Assembly (NCBI RefSeq): GCF_010183535.1
Contig: NC_071330.1
Location: forward strand, 12,567,717 to 12,631,716
Length of the DNA stretch: 64,000 bases
Direction: 5' to 3'
From: Caenorhabditis remanei
Lineage: Eukaryota; Nematoda; Chromadorea; Rhabditida; Rhabditidae
Shown in pieces: positions 11,753-21,467 of the stretch. The number at the start of each line of letters is the position of its first letter. The first letter of the stretch is position 1. The notes beneath the pieces are model-generated. The model was given only the letters and a program-made list of their open reading frames with translations. It searched no databases and was not told the origin of the DNA. The position numbers and the translations under genes are program-made.

Positions 11753-12952
11753 TCAATGTCCAGATCTCGAAGGACCAGCTCCTGCAGTTGGATGCGACTG
11801 AAAAATCAATAATTGTTCACTATCAGGTTGTAATTATGTTTTACCTTGAGCAGTGCAGATTTTGATTTGTGAGGTGGCGGGTGTTGTCCCAATCTACTGC
11901 TCTTATGCCGTTTCCAAGGACAGAACACGATGTTGTGGTTCGCAGCTCTTGGATCATCAACTATGTGGATGCACTTGCGGCACAATTTGTGGGCCTTCTT
12001 GCAATCCTTATGAATTCTGCGATTGTTTTCCGGAAACTTCTCCAAACACTTCACGCAGATGTTGTTACGGAGAGCTACTTGGATTCTGTCTGTCGCTTTT
12101 GGAAAACTATGGCATTGGTCAGTGTTGTGATTCGGTTCAGCACACAATTTGCAGCTTCGCTGAAAATTTAACAGCATTAGCTCTCTTTCAAATGAATCAA
12201 AAGATAACTCACGTTGACTTTTGCGGATGTCGTCCCTGGAATCGCATTTTTTGCGTTGTCCAGTTTGTATGGATTGGCGTGAGGGACTGTGGGTGCAGAC
12301 GCCGATAAGAGAACTTCAATGCGGTTGTTGGTCGTTGTGAGAGAGCTCAGTAATTTGCGAATCTCTTGTACGTAGCCAACTACAATGTCCATGTCTCTTA
12401 GCCAGAATTGCTGGCGCTCGGCTTGGATGATAGCAGTGAGTAAGTTACGGAGCTTCTCAAGCAGGTCCGTTTGGCTGTTGCATGCTAACACGAGTTCTCT
12501 GTTGGTTTTCTCGATGCAGCTCAGCTTCTCCGCTACTTGATCAGTGAATCGGATCCATTCCAGAGTCACTTCATCTACAAACTTGAACTTGCACAGTTTG
12601 TTTTTTACAGTCTCGATGATTACACGCAGATCCTTGTCTTCTGAAAGACGGGACGTTAAAGGTTTAGGCTTTTACTGCTATTTGTTTTACCCTGACTCGC
12701 ATAATGCGAGGCGGTTGTTGTTTTCACTGCTTTGAAGGTTGGATAGATGACCTTCGCTTCTTCCGATGCTTCGACGTCTGCGGATGTAGCCTGTGGCACG
12801 TTCTCGTCGCCCCCTTTCATGTGTCCTGAATGAGTGGACCAGCGAGAGGGACGCGTTAAGCGTGCGGATGTTGGCGTCGCGCAGATAGCAGCTTCGGAAG
12901 CCTTAGTGTCTTCTTTGTTGAATTTCACTTCGTGCGGTCCGATGTCATTCAT
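11753..12952 (-). CDS. Zinc-knuckle protein with introns, inside the retroelement
   Basis: Four exons, 12952-12691, 12640-12213, 12159-11845 and 11797-11753, all with GT...AG introns of 46-53 nt and compatible phases (1, 0, 0), give an uninterrupted 349-residue protein. Residues 1-87 are low complexity (A/T/S). About 88-200 is a predicted coiled coil (VAEKLSCIEKTNRELVLAC). The third exon begins with a CCHC knuckle, C-x2-C-x4-H-x4-C (CKLCAEPNHNTDQC), then CVKC and CRKC cysteine pairs as in the C-terminal half of BEL gag. It therefore looks like a gag-derived nucleocapsid protein, but it lies 5' of the capsid-like region and is split by introns. The ATG directly follows an acceptor (TATTACAG), so an upstream non-coding exon is likely. 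Confidence 0.6.
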
Positions 12953-13232
12953 CTGTAATACATATTACAGTGAGACATAGAGCCCACACTGAAAAATAAC
13001 AACAAGTCGTGATGTACGAGAAAATCAATATCTGTAGAGAAATGAAGATATGTTCATTTATTTTACGATAAGGATTAATCAGAAGATAAAAACAGTGATT
13101 TAACAATTAGGGATGTTAGCAGCTCCTAGGCTTTTCAGCGGTTGTCGCTCTCTTCCTTTTCCGAGTGTTGTGCGGATGTTGTCCTTGTTGTGTTCCGTCC
13201 CATTCCCCTTGTCTTCCGTTTCAGTGAACGGT

Positions 13233-14589
13233 TTAGGAGTCGATTGAGCGGAGCACAAACTCTGGAAAGGAGAGATTCGTTATATTTTCGACATATTTGC
13301 TTTAATTTTACCTCCTATTCTGTCCAAGACAGGTTCGGATGCGGCTGTTGGCGTTGGACGCGGGATGTTGACCTCGACTGCCGCTGTGCGGACTGGTTGT
13401 CCGGTGGCAGCGTCGATATGGATTGGAGGTGGGCGGATTAAATGTTCGGTGAAGGCTTCGACTGTAACTGCGGTTGCAGTTTTTTCTCCGAGCTCTCTTT
13501 CCGGGTGGCATCCTCTTCCCTCCATCACTGAGTCGATCCATTGTCTCGTCGCTCTTGATTGGACTCGTCCTTGAGACTCTGTAACTATTTTAGTTATTTA
13601 AGAGCTCTTCTCTCATGTACACTATACCTCTGAGCAACATAGATGGTTGTGGACGAGGTTGGCGCGGAGCACCCGGTGCTGACATGGGCATGCGGATGTT
13701 GGTCTCAGTGGCCGAATCCTCAGAATCGTTGTCAACGTCATCTTCCGCTTTGATGTCGCGGTTGTTGTCGCTGTTCTGTAATGAAAACAGTATGATTAGA
13801 GGTTATTATAGGTAATGAGAGTGGATTATCGAGTTTTAGCCTTAAATTAGCAAATTTTTAGCTGTAAATCAGTGTTTTTCAGTATATTTCTATTAAATTC
13901 TTAATAGAATAGTGACCGAAATTGTTAACAATGAGCAATAATCGATTTGTATTGGTGGGTGTTCGAAATATTTTTCAAAAGTAGCTATGGAACCGCTATG
14001 CGGCCTCGTCGCTTCCACCGAAATTCAAAAATTGCATCATTATTTGAGGTTTTTTGCCTTAAAATCGCTTGGAAGTCCTTAAATTCTATAGAAAACTGGG
14101 TAGAAATGGTGTTAGCTTCAATGCTTTTACCGAATTTCAGCAGTGTGACTACGAATTCGTCGGCGTTCACTGATTTTTGGCTTAAACATGCTCAAAATCA
14201 CTGATTTTTAGCGTTTTTTCGTCGAAATATTACGAAATTTTAGCGAATCCGACTAAAATTTTGCCGAAGGAGTGGCCATTGGCCTTTTTATCCACAAAAG
14301 AGTGAAATTTATCTGGTTTTGACACAAAATTTACAGCTTTTAGCCACTTTTCGATGATTTTCAGTCGAAAATTATCGATTTTTTGCGTTTTTGGTCGAAA
14401 TTCTCAGATATTTTCAGATTTTTTGGTGATTTTTTCTATTCATGACAAGAAAATACCAACCTCACTCTTATTAGAGCTTGAGTCCGCGGATGTTGGCGCT
14501 GGAATCGCTGCGGAGGTTGTCACGGACTGTCCCTCCACGTTTTCACTGGCCTGTTGGGCGGATGGTGGTGTTTCGTTGTCGAGTGCCAT
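13233..14589 (-). CDS. Spliced acidic / proline-rich ORF, inside the retroelement
   Basis: Exons 14589-14461, 13775-13628, 13578-13312 and 13261-13233 join in frame (phases 0, 1, 1) to 190 residues. Introns are 685, 49 and 50 nt. Composition is low complexity: PPSA and PTSA motifs, an acidic run (DIKAEDDVDNDSED) and a proline/arginine segment (PGAPRQPRPQP). No known domain was recognised. The last exon reads only nine codons to a stop in the phase implied by splicing, while another phase stays open for 54 codons, so the 3' end is uncertain. Its transcript would start in or after the 5' LTR. Confidence 0.45.
13776..14460 (-). other. Long AT-rich intron of the acidic ORF
   Basis: 685 nt between the donor at 14460 and the acceptor at 13776. 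It holds many TTTT/AAAA runs and repeats of a CGAAATTTT-like motif (14090-14420). Short frames on both strands here are not supported as genes. Confidence 0.4.
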
Positions 14590-15004
14590 CGAGAAGTCTG
14601 AAATAAACCCTTTAATTAATTATTATCACGGAAAATACGGATAAAATCAACGGAAATTACGGAGAAACGGCAAGAGAGACGATAAAAATTTTAGGAGAGA
14701 AAAATTTTTCGTTCGCGCTCGTTAAGTCCGCAGTCGTACGCAATGTCGGTGAACATTAGACAGTACGACTTTTTGGCGGGAAATTCAAACTTGTGTCGAT
14801 TTACGGCATTGTTGCTCATGTTAAAAGCAAAATTGCTCATAATGACGCAAATTTGTGCGAAATTCATAGAATTTCGACTTGGGTGAATAGAAAAAATCGA
14901 GCAGAGTTTCGCCATGACATGACACAGAGTTTTTCGGCATTCTAGATGAGAACGACAATCGAAAAAGGGTCTCTAGTGCGTGTCTGGGGCTAGTTCCGTC
15001 GTTT

Positions 15005-15220
15005 TTCAGCAGATGTCAGCTTCGACGGCGATTTTCGAGCGGATGTTGGCCAACGTAGACGTCGTAGAATAATGTAGACTTCGTAGAATGGCTGTGACAT
15101 CGTAGAATAACGCAGACATCGTAGAAAATCTGCCGTAGACCTCGTAGAATAACGCAGACATCGTAGACTGAATTGTTCTTCTTTCTTCAACGATTTTCGA
15201 GCGGATTGTTGGCCAACCAC
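15005..15220 (-). repeat. Retroelement leader: GTAGA repeats between two copies of a 26-mer
   Basis: CGATTTTCGAGCGGATGTTG followed by GCCAAC occurs at 15029-15054, and a near-identical copy with one inserted T starts at 15191. Between them, CGTAGAATAACGCAGACAT-type units repeat about five times (15060-15170). It is non-coding on both strands. Confidence 0.65.
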
Positions 15221-15281
15221 GACTTCTTCGATCCATTTGGCCTTCTTTCTTCTGCCTACACACTGTGGTGTAGGACTTTTC

Positions 15282-15452
15282 AGCTCGATTCGCGTCTTTG
15301 ACTGCCAAAATCCTCTTTGACCAGGAATGGACTAGCGGACAATGCCGGGAGACGTCGACTGGTGACAGCTCGATTCGCTTCGCTGACTGCCAAAATTCTC
15401 CTTTGACCAGGAATGGACTAGCGGACAATGCCGGGAGCCGTCGACTGGTGAC
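15282..15452 (-). repeat. Tandem duplication of ~86 bp in the leader
   Basis: Two adjacent copies, 15282-15366 and 15367-15452, both starting AGCTCGATTCG and ending GTCGACTGGTGAC, with a handful of differences. Confidence 0.85.
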
Positions 15453-15599
15453 AAAGGAAAAAATCTGAAAAGGAGAGAACGGAAAGACGACGAAAGCGCG
15501 GAAAATCAAAGAAAAAACGAAACAAAGAGGGTAAAGGGTAACATGTTGCTATTTTTTAGCTACAATTGCTCACTTTTAACACGTTTTTAGCCAAATATT

Positions 15600-15840
15600 C
15601 AGAAAATCAGATGTTTGCGAGCCGACTCGGTTCATATACAGCGGGAAAGTCGAAAAAACGATAAATTTACGATTTGTGTAGAGACATAAGAGCCGCCTTC
15701 AAGTGGGAAATAATGTCGAAATCGATGAATTTACGATTTATGTAGAGACATCAGAGCCACTATACAACGGAAATGCCGAAATCGATAAATTAACGAATTA
15801 TGAAGAGACCTAAGAGCCGCTGGCCATCAATTAAGAAATT
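15600..15840 (-). repeat. Three ~64-bp repeats next to the 5' LTR
   Basis: Three direct repeats with the core CGATAAATTTACGATTTGTG, GTAGAGACATAAGAGCCGC at about 15650, 15714 and 15777, diverging from one another. They are directly downstream of the primer-binding site in the element's own orientation, i.e. in the RNA leader. Confidence 0.7.
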
Positions 15841-15841
15841 G

Positions 15842-15859
15842 AACGGTCGTTATGCACCA
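15842..15859 (-). other. Candidate primer-binding site
   Basis: The minus-strand sequence immediately inside the 5' LTR is TGGTGCATAACGACCGTT. A TGG start abutting the LTR is the usual mark of a tRNA 3' CCA match. Its complement would be a tRNA ending ...TTATGCACCA; I could not assign the isoacceptor. Confidence 0.6.
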
Positions 15860-16543
15860 TGTGGAGAAGGCAAGTAAGAGCGGTCGGAGACTATTGCCTA
15901 ATCCGTTATTATCACGCAATCTAATATGAATAATGGCTAGTTTTGTGTAAGATAAGCAATGCAACCGGAAATAACAGTACACATGTATTCAATGACCCAT
16001 TTATTACGCTCTCTATCGCGGAATCCCTTGATAAAGCACCAGAAAAAGGTAAAATAAGGTGAAAATGATAAAGTTGACGGTATGACGAGCAGGTGACTGC
16101 GAGGAGTGAGTGCGGGTGTTGTCATTGATGGCGAAGGGTAAAAAGAGTGTCAATGCGCCCAAAAACCTTCGGAAAAGATGGAAAATCCATTCAATGCACT
16201 CACAACAAATACGCGCGCTCCTCCTTGCACCCGTTCGCATATACGAAACTATTCGCAACTGAATGAGTGGGTGTGGGAATCTCAGTGAGAGAGTGGAGGA
16301 TTAGAGAAGTGCAGGGGAGCGCGTTTGCATATTTACTTTGCGAGGGTATTTGAATTATAATTAATTGTTAATCAATATAAAATAAGCCTGATAACAGGAA
16401 ATAAAGGAGAATAATAACAAGGTGAGTAGAACAGAGAGTAACGAAGGTTCTGAAGGTCCTAGTTTTGTGGGCAAAACCTTAGGGGGCCTTCAGATGACCT
16501 TCAAGTTGGCAACTGAGAACATTCTCTGGTAAAGTTGACAACA
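15860..16543 (-). repeat. 5' LTR
   Basis: Apparently identical to 2351-3034 over 684 bp. It should carry the element promoter; no strong TATA motif was assigned. Directly followed by the second GGAAA target duplication (16544-16548). Confidence 0.93.
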
Positions 16544-16548
16544 GGAAA

Positions 16549-17479
16549 AAGCAGATGCGTTGTTCGAAACTATCTCAAGGATCCTCTTGGTTACGGTACA
16601 AAGAAGTCTACTGGGCGTCCCCGAAAATTGACAAAAAGGGACGACAGAAACATCACTCGCGCAGTATCCAATACTACGAAAAGCGCCATGGATATCAAAG
16701 GCAAGCTGAAATTAGTCGTGTGCAAGAACACCGTAATCAATTCGATGCATCGATCAGGCATTCTCAAGCGACAGAAAAAACAGTTGGCTCCGAAAATGAC
16801 AGATGCCCACAAGAAGCTTCGGATGGAGTTTGTCAAAGAGAACATGGGAACAAATTGTGATAAGGTAGTAATGACTATGTTTATTACATTATCTCAACTT
16901 TCTGATACTTACAGGTCGTGTTTTCTGATGAGAAAAAATTCAATCTGGATGGTCCTGATGGCAACCGATCTTATTGGAGAGATCTCAGAAAAGATCCGGT
17001 GTTTTTTCTTCGTCGAAACTTTGGAGGTGGCTCAGTTATGGTCTGGGGAGGATTTTGCAAAGATGGAAAGTTGAAGCTTTAGTTTACCTCTCATAAAATG
17101 GACTCAACTGAATATCAAAAAGTTCTTCAGACTCCCATTGTTCTATTTTTCCGAAACCGACGTCGCAGTCATCAGTTTCAACAAGACAACACCAGCGTGC
17201 ATGCAAGCAATTCGACTAAAGCTTCGTTTCAGTCAAAGAAGAGTCTTGGATTGGCCTGCATGTAGCCCGGATCTCAACCCCATAGAAAATCTGTGGGGGA
17301 TCCTGGTCCGTCGTATCTACAAGCATGGGAAGCAGTATAACTCTGTCAACGACCTCAAAACTGCAATATTAGCAGCATGGGATGCTATCAGTGACACAGA
17401 AATGAACAACTTGGTCGGAAGCATGAAAAATAGGATGATTGAAGTTATTCAGAACAATGGAGGAGAGACCAGTTATTGA
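16549..17479 (+). pseudogene. Tc3-like transposase, main part (after the insertion)
   Basis: Continues the frame cut at 2345: DNA-binding region with YLKDPLGYGTKKSTGRPRK and the second helix-turn-helix domain. A ~48-nt intron follows NCDK (GTAGTAATG...TTACAG, ending at 16914), as in Tc3 genes. The catalytic triad is visible as D in VFSDEKKF, D in FQQDNTSVH and E in DLNPIENLWGILVR (DDE type). Breaks are a TAG after GKLKL at about 17081, then at least one frameshift before the last part, whose open frame 17138-17479 carries DLNPIENLW and ends at a TGA. The enzyme would cut and paste the transposon; this copy cannot. Confidence 0.88.
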
Positions 17480-17550
17480 ATTGTGCCTTGTTTTTTTTGT
17501 TTTTGAATAATAAATAATGTTTTAGAGCTCTTTCATTCACAGTCAAATGC

Positions 17551-17771
17551 GTGAAAAATCGAAAAAATCGAGGGTGTCTTATCATTTTTGGACGGCCAAA
17601 AAAGTGTTTTTTTGAGGTCACGTGCTCAGAAATAGGTTTTTTTTTCTATGAATTTGGTTATGGGGGTTTTCAAAGATTTTGAATCGAACTGCATTCACAG
17701 TTTTTTCAGATCACATCTCATTTTCTTGGAATCTTCATTTTAGGGGGGGGGGTGTCTTAAGATTATTACTG
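17551..17771 (-). repeat. Right terminal inverted repeat of the Tc3-like element
   Basis: Inverted partner of 1927-2149; ends at ACTG|TA. Confidence 0.9.
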
Positions 17772-17773
17772 TA

Positions 17774-18490
17774 TGTAAGAACATTCTCTCAAAATTTAGA
17801 AGAACTGATTTCCATTAATTCGACAAAATTTCCAATCAGATTCGACAAAAATTCCAATCACAACATGAAAAGTCTGAATAAGAAAAAAAGGAGTGATATT
17901 AGCATCCTGAGGATAAAACTAAAATTTCAAAAAAATTATGAAAAACAAGTAAGATACATGTCTTTCGGCTAATCGGTTCCTTATGCGTCACGTTCACGCC
18001 TACTTTTTAAAATGCTCTTTTATATATCTTCCTGGAGAGCATTTAGGTAGACTGAACTACTGGAATTAGGTAATTTAAGATACGATTTTTAAAGGTCTTC
18101 ACTAGGGAGATCCGGATCAAATAGTTGTTATACAAGTAAGCAAAACTTAACTCTTTATTTTTTAGATCTTCACTTTGGCCAACACTTTGGTCAACATCTT
18201 TTCAATTACTCCAATCAACTCTACTATTATCGAAATAAAAAAATACCGAATGTTTCCGATCTTTCATCTATTTTTCATCTACATTTTCATCTACAAGGTT
18301 GGCTTGCTGCTTACAGACTATTTTTTAATGATTATACGCATAAAATATTCTTTTCCATTAAATTTCCTGATTTTTTCAATGAAATATCACTTAAAAACAC
18401 AATATTGACAAGATTTAAATGTGATTTATACGATTTTATCCTTTTTTGGGTTGGAATCGTTTGATCTTTGCCGTTTCTCTTTTCGTTTCC
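17774..18490. other. AT-rich intergenic, no gene seen
   Basis: Short frames only; no splice-supported gene and no recognisable repeat. Confidence 0.5.
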
Positions 18491-18498
18491 CTTTTTTC

Positions 18499-18747
18499 CA
18501 GACTTGTCACGGGCCGGGCCGAAATCAGGAAAAATTTTGGCCCGGCCAGGCTCTTTTGAAACATGTTGAGTTTTTGATTTTTTTTTTGGAAATTTTAGGA
18601 AAAATGTGAATATGTATGATAATTTAAGCATTTTTACTCTGTTTTTTCGAAAAATTTCATATAAATTTGGTAAAAACGGGTTCCCATTTTTTGAAATCAG
18701 GAAAAATTTTGGCCCGGCCCGGGCCGGCCCGATTTTTGACAAGTCTG
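18499..18747. mobile_element. hAT-like MITE, GC-rich arms
   Basis: Ends are CAGACTTGTC and GACAAGTCTG, perfect 10-bp inverted repeats with CA...TG termini. A perfect 8-bp duplication CTTTTTTC flanks it (18491-18498, 18748-18755), the size made by hAT transposases. Inside, runs of GGGCCGGGCC/GGCCCGGCCC and a duplicated GAAATCAGGAAAAATTTTGG occur. No coding capacity. Confidence 0.85.
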
Positions 18748-18755
18748 CTTTTTTC

Positions 18756-19240
18756 CGTTATTGCATGATTTTTATTTCTTTCAGATTCAAAAAGGCCCAC
18801 AGCAATTGTCCGAACACTCGAGACCAAGGGATCCTTCATTTTTGTGCTAGTTTGTCTTGTAATTTTTGCCTTCCTTCCGCCCATGTTTAGTTTCAGAACC
18901 GCTGATTCATTCCAACAGCCGCCGGACAATTCTCCAAATTCTCAGTCATTGACAGCCTTCAGATAAGAAAGATCAGGGATTGTAGTCGTATAAGTTGAAG
19001 AAATCACTTTTGCTGCTCTCTCCGCCAATAATTTACAGATTCACGATGCGAAGTGAAAGAAAACCGAAAAGGAAAAGAAGAAGGAAACAGAAAATGGAGA
19101 ACAGAAGGATAGAAAGAGGATAGAAGAGATGAAGTTGGAAACATTTTTGTAGAAGTGAAACATTTGCTAAAAGATGTAAATATAATTTTGGGAAAAGTTA
19201 ATTGAAAAGAAATTATCCCATTTTTATATATTTTTTGAAA
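18756..19240. other. Intergenic, nothing recognised
   Basis: Purine-rich stretch at 19050-19130 (GAAAAGAAGAAGG type). No gene structure seen. Confidence 0.45.
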
Positions 19241-19241
19241 T

Positions 19242-19600
19242 TCTGATATTTTCTAACCCGGGAGGATTCAAACCCGCGTCTACCGTGAGAAAACCCACAG
19301 CCCGGATGATTATAGACCTCTCGCAGCGTAACTGACCGTTTTTTGGAACCGACACAGATAAGAATGGTGGGGGAAGTTAATTAAAAAGAAATTACCCAAT
19401 TTTTATGTTTTTTGTTGTTTGTTTTGTTATATATAAAAATGGGATAATTTCATTTTAATTGACTTCCCCCACCATTCTTATCTGTGTCGGTTCCGGTTAG
19501 GCACGGTCAGTTACGCTGCGAGAGGTCTATAATCATCCGGGCTGTGGGTTTTCTCACGGTAGACGCGGGTTTGAATCCTCCCGGGTTAGAAAATATCAGA
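19242..19600. repeat. Palindromic pair of the tRNA-like repeat core
   Basis: 19242-19383 (minus) and 19456-19600 (plus) are inverted copies of the same ~125-bp core that makes up the satellite at 25.1-37.9 kb, starting CCCCCACCATTCTTATCTGT and containing GGGTTTGAATCCTCCCGGG. The loop between them is ~70 bp of AT-rich sequence. A third fragment (TTCCCCCACCATTCTTAT) follows at 19648-19665. Confidence 0.85.
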
Positions 19601-20007
19601 ATTTCAACAAAAAACATAAAAATTGGGTAATTTCTTTTCATTTCTCTTCCCCCACCATTCTTATGATAAGGAAATTATATGTATGGGGAAAGAAATCTCG
19701 AAAAAGCCAGATATACAAAACTCCTCAAAACTGGGACGTGCTCAAATTTCTTTGTGGGAAACTTTAAGCATTGATTGTCATGACTGTCGTCTCATTTCAT
19801 ACGACTTCACCTCCGATTGAATAGTCACGTTTATGTGAAAGCATGACGCTTTCTAATCAAGTGTCCGCATGAAAATTCCTCTGAAACTGTAGAAAAACAA
19901 CAACTACATGAATATTCATTGAGAAGTGCTATCTTTCAAACGATATGCGTAATTGGAACTAAAGAGAGAAACTAGTTTAATTATCGTAATAAAATAAATT
20001 CAAAAAT

Positions 20008-20525
20008 CTAATATCTGGCAAATTGTGCATCCTTCTTATTCTTCTTATTCGTTTTGCTATTCGACTCGACTGAATTGATATCTTTCGTACCAGAAGACGC
20101 CTTCTTCCGACGGAAATAGAACACGGCGATTCCGACGCAGAGAAGGATCACGACTCCGATGATACAACAAGTGACGATGATAGTCTTGGTGTTGCTGCTT
20201 CCAGTAGTTGATGTGGTGATCAGGGATTCTGTAGTTTCAACAGCAATTGTAGTTGTCTCGGGTGGAGAAGTCTTCGGGTCGATATTTGGCTTCGCGTTGG
20301 CGTTGTAGTTGCTACGGCATTTAAATAAAAAAGAACCAGGGATACACGGATCGAAACATTTTCTGAAATGGTGTATATTGTTAATCTCTGCTCAAATGAC
20401 TAGTTATTTTGGTAGATCACAAACGAGTTTGTCTCCCTTTTCTATGATTTCTTGTTGTCACCAGGAAGCCATACCAATTTTGGGACTATCAATTAAATAG
20501 TTCAATAACTTACCCCTTTACGCAC
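20008..20525 (-). CDS. Type I membrane protein, cysteine-rich ectodomain (3' exons)
   Basis: The last exon, 20362-20008, encodes a cysteine-rich stretch (KCFDPCIPG), a threonine-rich stalk (PPETTTIAVETTESLITT), one membrane helix (TIIVTCCIIGVVILLCVGIA), a basic stop-transfer sequence (FYFRRKK) and a lysine/asparagine-rich cytoplasmic tail ending KNKKDAQFARY. A 12-nt exon, 20525-20514 (CAG|GTGCGTAAAGGG|GTAAGT), precedes it. The 5' exons with the signal peptide were not identified. The last 100 residues are nearly identical to the gene at 46375-46899. No enzyme domain; probably a surface protein of unknown role. Confidence 0.65.
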
Positions 20526-21172
20526 CTGAAAAATAGTATATTAGGCGTGGAATATGGATTTGACTAAATATTTTTTAAATGGGTATATTCACTAGGGGGT
20601 AAGCCGTTTTAGAACTGTCTCTTTCGAGAACTGAACGGATTAAATTCTGTTATTTTTTCAGAGGATTTCCGATTCAGAACAATTCTAAAAGTGGTCAGTT
20701 TTGTCAGGAGACACTTCCCTGAAACGGGAGGTCTGGAATGGCAAAGTTCTGGAAAAACATTCCCCTATATTTAGAAAAAATTACTTACATGACTGAAAAT
20801 GTTTTAAAACGTTGAGAATCTTTGTTGGAACTTGTTGAATAATGGTTTTTCAAACCACCCCTTCCATTTTTATTTTCCAACGAATCGGAACAAGTCTCCC
20901 GTGTCAGGCCGATAAACCAGACAGTTCAAAAGTCATGGTCAATGATTTTCATGTTTTGGAATTCATCGATTTTGGCTATATAGGGTAACGTGGCGAACGA
21001 GGGGCGGGGATTTTCTATTTTTATTTTATGGTGACGGTTTTTTTCACGAACTTTGAAATCCTGGAGTTACGATAGAGCCGTGACCGTACAGTCCCTTTAT
21101 GGAAATTTCAACGATAACTTTTTTTAAAATTAAAAAGAAACCACTTGAATGATAAACAAAATCAAATAATCC
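20526..21172. other. Upstream part of the duplicated block, no clear exon
   Basis: Contains a segment (20787-20830, CTGAAAATGTTTT...CGTTGAGAATCTTTGTTGGA) that recurs at 48166-48208 in the second block. No exon could be assigned with confidence. Confidence 0.4.
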
Positions 21173-21345
21173 CATCAATATTTAGAAGTGTTCGTCCCTG
21201 AAGCCGTTCCAGAAGCTCTTTCATTTTCCATACAGCATTGTATACGTCTGGAAATTAGTTTGTCCGTGTGTAAGTTTTCCTGCTCGAGTTGAGGTATTTA
21301 CTGGTTCTTGCACCTGTCCAGTTTCTGCCACTCGTTGTGCAACTG
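21173..21345 (-). pseudogene. Remnant of a membrane-protein C-terminus
   Basis: A minus-strand exon-like segment ends ERASGTASGTNTSKY-stop, matching the tail SSGTNTSKY of the gene at 50347-50901. No membrane helix or stalk precedes it, so it is probably a relic of a third family member. Confidence 0.5.
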
Positions 21346-21467
21346 AAAAAAGTTTATTAGCTAGAAAATGTTGTTAAAATTACCATCATAATGTTCCTTC
21401 TTTTGGCTTGATGCCGTCTTCCTCCGTCTCTTCTGTCTCCTCTTCCCCAGAAGCAGCATCGAAAAGG

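Larger units (their letters stand above)
2351..16543 (-). mobile_element. BEL/Pao LTR retrotransposon, 14.2 kb
   Basis: LTRs 15860-16543 (5') and 2351-3034 (3'), each 684 bp with TG...CA termini on the plus strand as read, look identical by eye. A 5-bp duplication GGAAA flanks it (2346-2350, 16544-16548). All coding remnants are on the minus strand in the order gag, protease, RT, RNase H, integrase. Pao-type landmarks are the aspartic protease tail, RT motif ADIGTAFHQVRLQPE, a VDN catalytic box, FDPLGL and ADFATRGMS. The element is longer than the BEL elements I know of because ~6 kb of extra sequence lies between the 5' LTR and gag. Several frameshifts and stops in pol make this copy non-autonomous. 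Confidence 0.93.
1927..17771 (+). mobile_element. Tc3-like (Tc1/mariner) transposon, interrupted by a retroelement
   Basis: Inverted repeats of about 220 bp lie at 1927-2149 and 17551-17771 (shared TAATCTTAAGACACC, GATAAGACACCCTCG and the CAAAAAAACACTTTTTTGG block). Outer ends are TA|CAGT, the Tc1/mariner signature. The right end lacks ~7 bp present on the left (TGCGTCC). Between the repeats is one transposase gene whose two halves are separated by the BEL/Pao element at 2351-16543. Without that insertion the transposon would be about 1.65 kb. The repeats differ by scattered substitutions, so this copy is old. Confidence 0.9.
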
